Translations under genes and position numbers: made by a program
Part shown: one piece after another, positions 15,910-26,700 of the stretch
Numbering within the stretch: position 1 is the first letter of the stretch
Layout: every line of letters begins with the position of its first letter
Notes under the pieces: generated by a model
Databases searched by the model: none
Told to the model about the DNA's origin: nothing
What the model saw: only the letters and a program-made list of their open reading frames with translations
Assembly (NCBI GenBank): GCA_905178155.1
Contig: CAJINV010000018.1
Coordinates: 910,609-974,608, forward strand
Direction: 5' to 3'
Source: Amoebophrya sp. A120
Taxonomy: Eukaryota > Sar > Dinophyceae > Syndiniales > Amoebophryaceae
Length of the DNA stretch: 64,000 bases

Positions 15910-18900
15910 TCACTTTTTTGTTCGCATTGTCATACAAAAACGACGTGTCACAGTGAGTGTAAAAATCGTAATTATAGATACACAATCCTCTGTTTGGCAT
16001 ACATTTTCCAAAAACTGTATGTGCGCGGCGCGCCCGACGAAGGTGTCCAAAGTCCGGTCCGGAAACGCGAAACTCACGTCGGCGCGGTAGAAATTGGGTT
16101 TTTTATTTGCAGAATTTGTATTGCATGGAGCAGTACAACTTATCCTGCCTTTCACAGAAGTCTCCTTCATCTCCGGTACTAGCGTTGTTGTACTCGCCTG
16201 CTGCTCTACTCCGAAAATCCTTCGTGCCATTTCCGCAACAAGCGCCCCATCGGACGACGAAGATCGTCCTCCCGTACTTTTTGTTCCTCCCGTATGAACA
16301 TGATCTTCATCATCTTCGCGCCCGACCTGGACCCGGGCAGATTCGTAGGGCGCGTAGGTGTCTTGAAAACTGGAAACGAACAGCACATGGGTAAACACGT
16401 GGAGGGGGTTGGTAGGTGGAAGTTGGGAATTGTGCTTGGTATCTTTATCGCCGTCGGCGCTTTCCATTCCGCAACGAGGAGGTTCTCCGCAAAGCCGGAA
16501 CAGGTAGCAGTCTTCGTAATTATTGCCACTCGTGCCGTCCTCCATAGAGAGTTTTTGTATGATCTGCAAAACTTTACTACTTACGCAAAAAATGGAACCC
16601 GCAGCCTTGCGAGCACTGTGAATGTCAATGTCCTACTCCTAGTCCTCAAGTCGCTAGCATTAGTTTCAGCATGAGAAAAAGCGTTTTTTTCCTTCAATAG
16701 ACAAGCAAGTTTTCCAGCCAATTCGCCTATATGAAATGAGATAACGGAGCTCCACTTTCGCGCATACAATTTTAGCGACTACGCTCCGTAGCTTGCAAGC
16801 ACTTGCAGTTTCCCCGCATTTGCTGAAGCAGCCAGAGCCCCGTTTTAATCAAATTTGTCGCCTTCACCTGCCGGGAAATGCCGAGATGCGGGGTGGAGAG
16901 CGAAATGTAAGAGTGAAAGGTGTAGAAAGGATGCTGGGGCGTGCCTGCGTACTGTTGCTCTCCTGCTTCCGAGGTCGGGTTTTTCGCTCTTGCCATCAGG
17001 TGGGGCAGGGCCGCGCGGATGATTAGGCCTCCGAGACTGTGACCGATAAATGAAAGGCGGGGTCTGTAGTAGTGGTGACTGTAATCGTTCCTCGTCAACA
17101 TGCCGCGGGTCGTGTTGATTCCGTTGCTCGACGCCACGTCGGCATTGTTCGGTAGAATAAACTCCTCAATGTAGTCTTGCACTTCCTGGGCCAACCTCAC
17201 ACCCATGGTCTCGATTGAGTCCACACAGTCTCCTCTGCAAAAGTACTTATCTTCGCACGCAGTCGTTCAAGTATACGTACCCATCTTGCATGACGGAATC
17301 ACGCTCTTATCTGAAACTGTGTGACGGATTTGGGATTTTCTCCTATACAAAGATTTGTATTTGTCTTGCAACATCGACATACATGGACCAGCAGTACGAA
17401 GATACTACTTCTTTTGCAAGGCATACCAACATGCGGCTCTCGTTGCAGGAGGAGAGAAGAAACACCGCCTCTGGGAAAGAGAGACTAAGCAGGTTTTTGA
17501 TGCACCGCATGTCGTAGTGGTTCCCCTGGAATCCGTGCACGAGCACGAACAGGTGCAGCTGCAGATACCGGCTTTCTACTATCGTTGCATTTTCCTTTAT
17601 TCCGGAATCATTTTTATCATAAGGCAAAGATGATGTCGACTGGATGAAACAGCTTCTCTTTTTCGGCGCACAGGGCAGCAAGTCTTCTCTCTCCAATACC
17701 GAAGCTCGTTTCAGAGACAAGCCCTGCAGCTGCTGGAAGGTCATATGCATTGCAAAAATGTCTGGGTCTGGAAGATGGCAACTTGTGATGCTGCCTATGG
17801 ATTACACGTAAAATCTGTATTGCATGAACCGCAAAAGAGATCCACTATTTCCTACGCGGAGTGGGCATTTCTCATGCAGTATGGGCATCAGAAAGCCGTG
17901 ACAAAATCTGTGATGCTAGGGCATGCACCACAGACATCATGGGTCATGCAAAATGTGCATGACAAACGGCGCACCCTTCCAGACCCAGACATTTTTGCAT
18001 TTGATAGGTCATTTTCTCGTACAAAAAAGTCACCATGGGGGGATAGGACTTGGCGAACGAATATCCTGTGTAAGAACATCCCCACATCATAGTTGTCATG
18101 CAACTCTGCATGCTCAAAATGTTTCTTATGCGGAGCCCCATGAGAAGCATTTTCTAATGCGGTTTGGAAATCTGTAATGCGCCAATCAGAATGAGATACG
18201 AGATCTGTAATGCTGCTTAGCTGCTCAAACAGCACTACACTACGCGTCCAAATTTGTCATGCGAAACAGCCAAAGCTTATGGATTTGTCTAGCGGATTTC
18301 CCATCTTGACTCTGGTGTGGGGACATTTTTACTCAGGATAACGAAGGTGGCCAGTAGTGCTCGTAGTTCTGTCGGCGCATAAGAGCGGCTGCAGGAGCGG
18401 CCCCGTGAAGATTTTCGACGCTCCTCTTGAAACCATGATTTTTGTTCGCAACCACAGTAGGACCACCCTCTCCTGCGAGTAGTAGATCCCGACTCGAATC
18501 TATCGCAAGAAAAAAGTGTTACAGTTACGCATTGTGTTGCAAGAGCGGCAACACAGACAACCTTTCTCATGCAGGAAATGCTTCGGAGCCTCGTTTCCTT
18601 CCTGTTTTCCCTTATGATCTTCGCATTACAAGTTTTCTCTGCCAGGCAGAGAAAATTTGTGATGCGGAAACTCCAACAAGTGTGTAACTGTAACACTTTT
18701 TTCTCATGATAGAATCCTCCTCTGTGTCCGAAGCGCTCCAGATGGGTGTGGTGTTTGCCGTGCCCGTCGTTTGTTCAACCACGTTCATCAATAAATCGAT
18801 GCTCGCACTGTCCTTGCGACCAAGAAAAGCCTTCCCATCGATCCGATTTTGCATCGTCACGACGTCTGCGGGTGGGGCGAGCTGTCGTGGCTTCGACATC

Positions 18901-21900
18901 ATAGTTGCTTCCGTGATGTACAGATCAGCCTCGTCCTCGTCCCCTTGATTATTTGCATTTGGATGCGATGAGATTTTCGCTCCCGCACTGGCGTCGCTGT
19001 TCGATGTCCACATTCCGCCCTTTTCTGCAGCACTCGTAGTAGTTCCTGTAGCAGTAGTCGTGCTCTTTGTCTTTGCGCGTTGGCTGTAAAAACCGTGGTA
19101 AAGCTGGTGCTCATGGCTTGTTGCGTCAAAAATTCCCAGCTCGTCCTCCTCCTGTTCCTCGTCCGAAGACAGCACAGGCTGTGCAGCAAAAATCGCAGAT
19201 GGCGCCGCTCTTTTGTTTTGGAGCTGGTGCTCCTTCGCAGCAGTAGCTGAAGTACATTCTGATTGAGAAACAAGATCGCTCCTCGTCCCTGTACTATTGT
19301 GCTGTTCGTACTGAAATTCCAGCAAATCCTTGACCGTTTTTTCCGACAAAACTTCCTCGAAAAATACCACGGGCTCGTAGTCCGGCGGACTTTTCCTTTT
19401 TTTTCCCGGCGAAAACGCGGTGGTGACGTTATCATCAAGGTACCCTCCGCCGGCATAAGTTGCGGACCCGGACAAAGGACTTGCTGTCGCTGCAGGTGCT
19501 TCATTGACCGCAAGGCCAGAACCTGGTTTAATAGGGCCAAGAACTGCAGTCCGGTGCTCGTCGATGGGAAGAGAAATCGGCTGAAGTATTCTCGAGGAGG
19601 AAGCGCGGGAGTCAACTGTCCTAGCCGATCCCGCTAATGTATTCTTCGCGTTTGTTCCTCCGCTTAGTTCTTCATCTTCATCGGTTTCGTCTATTACACC
19701 ATCTGCTTGCTTCAATGATGTCGTAGCTCCAGTTGCAGCAGCTGTTCCATTTCCCCCTTCAACTGCAGAATTGTCACCCGCATGATTCTGCTCGTAGTTC
19801 CTTTGCATTTCAGCGGAAGAACGAGCCACACCTGGTTCATCTACTGCGTTAACGTTATCTCTTCCATCCAACGCCATTTTTACACCAGCTTTATTCGCAG
19901 CTGCCGCACGTCTTCTCCTCCTGCGCATCATTCTCAGCCTCTCCGCTTTCGCTTCGTGCAAGTTCCCCACGGCAGTGGCGTCGAGAAAAATAGAAGACGT
20001 TGTGAGAATCCGGGACTCGAACAAATTTTGTGCCGCTGTGCCGATGGTGGTAGTCTTATCGCGGCTCTTTGCAAGCGCAGAAGCAAAGAGACTACTTTGC
20101 TGTGGTCCACCTCCTCCTGGCGCGATATTATATGATGACGAACCTTGTACTTGTAGTTTCGTCGTACTTCGTGCACGATCCTGCAAGAAATACACCTCGC
20201 GGCAGCTCTCCTTCCGCGCCCTCCGCCGCATCTTTTCCTCGTACGCAATCCTCGCCCGCATGGAAAGCTTCGCCGCATAAATGTGGTCGGCGGTCAGACC
20301 ATGTTGCAGGAAGTCGTCCTGCCAAGCGGCGGCAAGGTTTTCCGCGTTCGCTTGCAGGTCGAGCAGGAGGCTCAGCTTGGTTCCTGTGAGCAGGGATGAA
20401 TCTTCGCTAGTAGCGGTCGTGGGGGACGAAGATTGGGATAATTGCTGCGCAGCTGTTTCTCTCGAAGTGCAACTGGTTTGTCCACCGTCGGCGGAAGCAC
20501 AAGCTTCTCTTGGTGCAGAGCTGCCAAAAAGCTCACCGACCGGTCGCAGCGACGCTGCATTGTTGAAGCAAGCAAATTCTTGGAGGAACCGTTTGTACGA
20601 CGCCTTCATGCGCTTTTCGAAAATTTCCTCTCGGAATACGGTGCAAAGAACGCGACTCGCGTTTGTGAAATCCAAATCAGGTGTGGAAAAATTCGGTCTT
20701 GTTGCGTTTGCGAATTCTCGGCCTGGATATTCTGCTCCTACTTTATGGCGCAACGCACTTGCCCATTGCTCGAAGACATCCCTTACCGTCAAGGGAAAGT
20801 AGGATGTCGGCGAAGATGCGGATTCTATATGATCGGAGTAGTTGCAGCACCTCTCGTTTTCCAAATCGCCCTCGTCTTCCCGAAACACCACCTCGAGAAC
20901 AGGAGACCAGTACACGCAGACGGCCATAGTGCAACAGTGCGCGTCGTCGAACTGAATCGGTAGGTATTCCGATAGCCTGCTATTTTTACCGTCGACGACG
21001 CGAGAAGATAAAGAGTCGGGCGCCACCAACACCGCCGTCGCGCAACTGACGCAGCGGAAGTGCAGTTTGTTTTTCACAAAATCCCGCGTGGCGGGGAAAT
21101 CGTTGCCCAACATCTGCACAAAGCTCTCCACTCCCCCACAGACGGACAAATCCGCATAATAAAGGGACGCGGTCAGGTGGAAGGAGGGATTTATTTTTGA
21201 TACAGATTGATGTCGAGGGATGATCGTGCTGTCTTTTGTTGTCCCTCCCGAAGCTGCTGCTGCAGGGGCGGGATGAAGCGCATAGTTTCGGTCTCGTTTT
21301 GCAGGTCCTGCCCTGTCGCACGTGCCAGAAGCAGCTTCTGAAGTCGGCTCTGTAAAAATACCTCCACAACTGCCGTCGAACAACAGCTTCTCAAAAAAGC
21401 CGAACACCCCGATTTCGCCGAGGTCGATTTCCTCTTCGCAGTAGCGGAGCAGGAACGTCTGCGTTCTGAACTCGGAGTCTGAGAGAACCTCCGCGGGCAG
21501 GATGATTTCGTCGAAAGCCGGGCGAGAAGTTGTAGAGGAGGACGCCGATGTGGAAGCTGACGAAGGCGGCGCGGACGAGTCCTTGGGAGCAAAAAATCCT
21601 CCGCCAGTACTAGCACCCGCGGCGCAATGCTTTCCAACCAGGTAGGGAGGCGCTCCTGACATGGTGACCTGCGATTTTGAAGATCCACTGCCGGCAGCAC
21701 TTCTGTAGGTACTAGTACGACCCGCTTGTGCTTGTCCAGGTGCTGATGCGCCGGAGGTGGAATGTGGTCCCGTGTGGTTATTTTGGTCGTCACTTCCAAC
21801 CTCTTCCCGAACAGCATCCTCATCGTCACAAGCGACGACCTTGAACGAGACAAAATACAAACCCTGCTGAAACAAATCGATGTTCCGAAACGCATTCACC

Positions 21901-22031
21901 TGCACGGCCACCTCCCGGTACTGTTTCAGCGTTTTCACCTGCTCGCAGAGAAAGGTTTGCGCGCGGCGGTACAGGAGCGCGGGGTCGCTAGTCGTGTGCG
22001 TGTCCTTTATTTTGCCAGAAAAAGTCGCCAT
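15910..22031 (-). CDS. FAM135: FAM135-type protein with DUF676 lipase-like domain, paralogue 1
   Basis: Putative serine esterase or lipase fold of the FAM135 family; its substrate is not known in any organism. Exons: 22031-18712, 18500-18341, 18061-18007, 17743-17431, 17234-16793, and 16563 to about 15910. The N-terminal domain shows VAVQVNAFRNIDLFQQGLYF and TFLLRYCEEEIDLGE, as in the family; a long Ser/Thr/Ala-rich disordered region follows. The lipase part has LHLFVLVHGFQGNHYD, the nucleophile elbow LSFIGHSLGG, LSTPHLGI, the acid region SSFQDTYAPYESAR and the His region VGRAAHIQFLEN. The ATG at 22031 begins the N-terminal domain. Introns: three introners, one GT-AG (17235-17430), and one best explained by a GC-AG pair (16564-16792). 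The last residues are uncertain because a donor-like GTATG follows FLEN. The paralogue lies at 30317-37211. Confidence 0.8.
17235..17430 (-). other. Canonical GT-AG intron (196 bp)
   Basis: Joins SSCNESR to IGDCVDSIETMG in frame. It lacks inverted-repeat ends. The FAM135 paralogue at 30317-37211 has no intron at this site. Confidence 0.75.
17744..18006 (-). mobile_element. Introner, family B (263 bp)
   Basis: Starts TATGCATTGCAAAAATGTCT and ends AGACATTTTTGCATTTGATA, with perfect repeat GGTCA. Confidence 0.9.
18062..18340 (-). mobile_element. Introner, family C (279 bp)
   Basis: Ends are TATCCTGTGTAAGAACATCC and GGACATTTTTACTCAGGATA, with perfect repeat ACGAA. A 55-nt exon separates it from the introner at 17744-18006. 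Confidence 0.9.
18501..18711 (-). mobile_element. Introner, family D (211 bp)
   Basis: Ends are TATCGCAAGAAAAAAGTGTT and AACACTTTTTTCTCATGATA, with perfect repeat GAATC. Confidence 0.9.
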
Positions 22032-23760
22032 TGTTTGCGGGTAGTCGTGGTGTTGGAAAGCAACTCAATTATCGCTGGGGGAGGCTGCTGTGATATTGTC
22101 GGCCTTGTGCTGTCTACCCCTGCACGTTACATTAAGGAGCTTCTGGCACCGCCACAGCGGGCTGAAGGAGATTTTTTAAATACCAAGTGAAATCTACTAA
22201 ACAACTCTTCGGTGGCAGTGTCTTATGTACATAAGTACGTGAAGGATCATCTTTGTTGTCTGCGTCTGGAGCGAGACACTATGATAAACTGCAGCTTACT
22301 TCCCAAGGCCGACTGGTCTTCAAGACCATCTATCGAGCCTACAGGTGATGCTCGTAATTTTCATAGTACCTGAAGGCCATCGTACTTGACTCATACAACG
22401 AACTTAGTACTCAACATAGTCCGCATCTTGCCTTCACTACCTCCATTACAGTCATGCTCAGGTTCTGCTTCTGCAGCTGTGATCTTCCAGCTAGAGGTTT
22501 CTAAAGCCAAAAGGTAAACTGGCCCACGACAAAGGCCAAGGCGGCGGCTGGATCAGAAATCATGTAAAAGACTTCATGAACAAAACAAGACAGAAACTCA
22601 TCACCGACCGCCGTCGAGACGAAAAAATTGCAAAAGCATCTTCTGGCTTTATTCACACTACACGACCGAATCTGCGCTTGTGATGGAGTTGGAGATGATG
22701 TGTTGAACAGGACACATACGAAACGCAGGAAGAGGGTTCGAAGCCGTATCGGAGATCGAGGAGAACTACAGGGAACACGATTCCTGGTGTCTGTGCGTTT
22801 ACGATTCATATTCATAATACGAACCTATATCTTTCGAAAGGAAATGTTTCTTTAGCCTGATATGAAAAAAAGAACATTTTGCGGAAGCAAGGAATTCATG
22901 TGAATGAGTTTCACGATATAAAAAGGTTGAATGAGAATACTTTATCATCCGATATAAAATGAGGACATCTGATGGGACCACAGTCACTTCTTGCCAGCAT
23001 ATTTGTGGCTGTGGGCTTCTTGAGTCAGACGGAAAAAGATTCTCGCCGATCATGACTTGGACTGCAATTGTAGTTGCTCTCATCGTGTGCTGCCAGCGAA
23101 TGGTCTTGCGACAAACTGCTGCAGTCCGGGAAGCACGACGTAGCGTCGATCGTCACACGCGGGAGAGTTCCAGCCTTACGACCACCTGCGTTTGTTTTTT
23201 TTCAGAAGACGAACTCGGGCAAACCAAAGAGCGAGCACGAAGTACATTAAACAACGCCAGAAGAACGAAGGCCGCGAACAAAGCAGGTGTTGGTATGATA
23301 GTCTACGCACTGTTCATGAATGAAAACGAAACTACTCGAAAGACATTCAGAACGAAACTATCATCGTTTTTTTAATACCCGAAAATCCGAACGAATAATT
23401 TTTTTTATTACCCGAAAATCCGACAGAAATCTTCGTGATAGAAGCGGCTGCGAAGATTGTCATCCCGAGTTGACGAACGCTTCTGATACTTACCTGATTT
23501 TCATTTTTCGAGCGATGTTGTAAAGTGAAGATCGAGCGTGCAACGGCTCCACAATTATACTTAAATGCAGTTATTCGAAGAAACACACCGTTTCTTGGGG
23601 TTCCGCTGGAGGATGAAGATCATATGGATAATGAAAAACATAGAACGAATGAATAAAAAACAATCCAGAACTCGGTAATCCTAATCTATCAATTTCTTAC
23701 AGTGCCATAGCCCCTCGTTGTCATCGATCCAGCAAACGTCCTGAAGATCCTGTTTTCTCT
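22032..23760. other. Intergenic, possibly one small membrane-protein gene
   Basis: Contains the minus ORF listed at 22501-22815. At about 23372-23426 two direct copies of TACCCGAAAATCCGA, each with a poly-T lead, lie about 31 bp apart. A plus-strand ORF near 23050-23375 carries one hydrophobic stretch but has no supporting context. No introner lies here. Confidence 0.4.
22501..22815 (-). CDS. Hypothetical 104-residue protein with hydrophobic C-terminus
   Basis: Uninterrupted minus-strand frame from an ATG at 22815 to TAG at 22501. The first half is Arg/Ser-rich; the second half is hydrophobic (FLSCFVHEVFYMISDP then AAALAFVVGQFTFWL), consistent with one or two membrane segments. It is not recognised. 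A splice acceptor-like CCAG near 22650 could make only the second half coding. Support is the coherent hydrophobic C-terminus and its place between two minus-strand genes. Confidence 0.25.
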   Translation of the reverse strand: MNMNRKRTDTRNRVPCSSPRSPIRLRTLFLRFVCVLFNTSSPTPSQAQIRSCSVNKARRCFCNFFVSTAVGDEFLSCFVHEVFYMISDPAAALAFVVGQFTFWL

Positions 23761-26700
23761 TCAGTCACTTCCCCCGCCAGTTCTTCCCCGGCGCATCTTC
23801 TTGCGAGTGAGTTCCATCTCCTTTCCCGGCACCTTGCACATCTCCCGCAGCAGGCTATGCAAACGAACGGTGGAAAGTCGTAAGTTCAGCTTCAGAGTAC
23901 TACTTGGAGGTAATTTCTAATGCATAGAACAAACCTACTACTTGCGCCCTCAGTGACCTTCCAACGCGTTCGGCGAATCAGAAGTTTATTTTACAAAAAA
24001 TTAAAATGCCCGCGCTCGCGCAACAGAAATAATTTTTTCCAAGCTCACGACTTTCCCCCTGTCGCTTTTCACCAGATACGGATGCTCCGCTTCGGTGTCC
24101 TTTGTGGGCCCATCAAACCGCATCTTCAGTTCGTTCACCTCGCTCTGCAACTTGCCCTTCAGCGCGATACTGAAGTGCTTCTGGTAGAGTTCAAAGTTGT
24201 TCTTGATCCGGTGCTCGGATATCCATTCGTCAAAGCTGTAGTACTTGATGGTAGCGGCCTGCTCTTCGGCGGTAGGAACTCGCACTCGGTCCAGATCCGG
24301 CGGCTTTTGCAACATCATTCCCACTTTACCTGATCAAGAATTACGATTGTATCCGAATCATGTGTTTGATTGATATTTCATTTTCAGGCTTCGACAGTTA
24401 CATGTTATTTCCATGTCCATGTAGATACTTAGGTATTTTACATAGTCGCAATGAAAGACAACCTCTTTACTTTTCATTTTCTTGCTCCCCTTCTTGACCT
24501 TTTCCGTGTCAATTCTCCAGACCAAATTTCTGCAGCGCTGTTTCATTGCCTGAGATATCAAATGCAAAAATGTCTGGGTCTGGAAAAGTTCAAACTTGTC
24601 ATGCAGATTTTCCATGACCCGTGAAGTCTGGAATGCGGGACTTAGCATGACAGACATTCTGTGAGATCCCTATCATGCCTATCCTGCATGAGAAACTCCC
24701 TTCCAACTTGGCCAAAAGTGGACAGCTTTTGGCACTCATGCAACACAGATTTTTGCATGCTTCAGATTTACCATGACAAGTTGCCACCTCCCAGACCCAG
24801 ACATTTTTACAGTTGATATGAGACGCCGCGGCGCTTGGCAGTGCCATGTCGCCCCAGATCATGTCGATGGTGCCATCCGCAGTCGGGTACCCACCGTGTT
24901 TGGGTTCCATGTCGTTATCGGGCAGGATAAATTTCACAAAGTCCAGGTTTTTCTTATCGTTCACTTGTATGGGACTCTCAATTGTTACGTTCTCAACTGT
25001 TACATGAATTTGTCATGCAAAAGTACCTTGAGCCGGCAGATTATCGAGCTGCTTCGCATGACAAATTTCGGAAGGGCTAGACAGCATCTAAATCTGCGCC
25101 AATCTTGTAATGCAAAAGGCGCAACCTTCCTCCTTTCACTTTTGCCAGTCTTGCATTACAAATTTATGTAACAGCTGAGAATGTAACATTTGAGAACTCC
25201 ATAACCTCCAGACTGCCCTTGGAGCTTGCGTCCTTCAGCTTTTTCAAAAAGTCGCAGGTGGGCGTTGGGACACTGTTCAGGAGAACGTCTTATGAATTGC
25301 AAAAGTGTCTGGGTCTGGGAGATTGCGAGACTTGTCATGCTAGTCTGGCATAACTCTGAACTCTGTATTGCGTGTCCGCGAAGAGGTCCTCTTGTCTGGC
25401 ATGCAAAGACGCAGTTTCTCATGCGGGACACGCATCTCACTCTGAACCACGGAAAAACTTGTCATGCTGGGGAGCGCATTACAGTGTGCTCACTATTCCC
25501 TTTCTTGCATCACAAGTTTCCAGACCCAGAAATTTTTGCACTTCATACGTCTCCTCTCGCTTTGCCGTCCGCCAGCGCATCCTGCTCCCGCGCGCACTCG
25601 TTGTCGAGGAAATTCACGATGTAGTTGCGCACTTTGAGCGCGTTGGCGTCGTATGCGCACACCACTTCCGGGAAGACAAACCGCAGCCGGAGCGCGCACT
25701 GCATGTCCTGGTAGCGGTCAAACCCCGAGCCGCGCCAGATCAGACACGGATAGGCGCCGCTCGTGGGAAAGACCGCGTGGACGGCGTGCTGCATGGCGAT
25801 TATCAGGGGGCAGTTTGGATCCAAAAACTCCTCCTCCGTGAGAAACAGGCTCGGGTCGCTGTGCTTGTAGTTGATAATGAAATCAAAGTAGAACCGGAAC
25901 GCGCCGTCGGCCCGCATTTTCTCGCGGATTGGCAAACCGATGCGCAACAGGTCATAGGTGCCTTTCATGGTCTCCCACAGAAGGTCCAACTGGCCAAGCG
26001 TATCCCACGAGAAAATTGCTTTTTCACTGTGACGATGTTTTGCAAGATCTTTCTCGCAAATTTACACGAAACTTAACATTTGCCATGCGCGCTTCCCGAG
26101 GGAAAACACGCCTGAAAAACCAATGCCGTGCAGGTGTAGCAAGACCAACCCTTTGGTCGTGTTTCGCTTTTCGCATCACAAGTTCACAGTGAAACAGTTT
26201 TTTCTTGCGATAAACCGGTACGTAGATGTAATCTTCCAACCCGCGGCAGTTGACATTGCTCAACCCAAACAGGTGCGAAAACCAGTCCCACCGCAGCATG
26301 ATTTTGTGTGTGTTTTTGTTGATACCATTCTCGTCGATGTCCTGCCTGTGTTCCCCGAACCGCGTTAACTGGTCGTAGATTCGCGTCAGGGCCGCGCAGT
26401 CGCAGGTTTCGTAGGGCAGGCATTGGTCCTCCTCCTCGGGCTTCGCGAAGTCATTCAGCCGCTTCTCTAAATAGCCGAGATCGAACCCGTGGTAGGCTGA
26501 CAGCGCGAGCAGCAACCGTCGGCCCTGCACCTGCTTCGGCGATAGCGTCACCAGCTTGTAGTCGCTGGTCAGCGCCACCCGGCGGTCTTGGAGCACAATG
26601 TCCTTCGCCGCTTCCGTGTGCCCCCGCCGGTTCTCGGAATAGTAATCGGAGTCCTTCAGTGCCGGCTTGCCGCCGTCGAGCACCACGTACCAAGGGCATT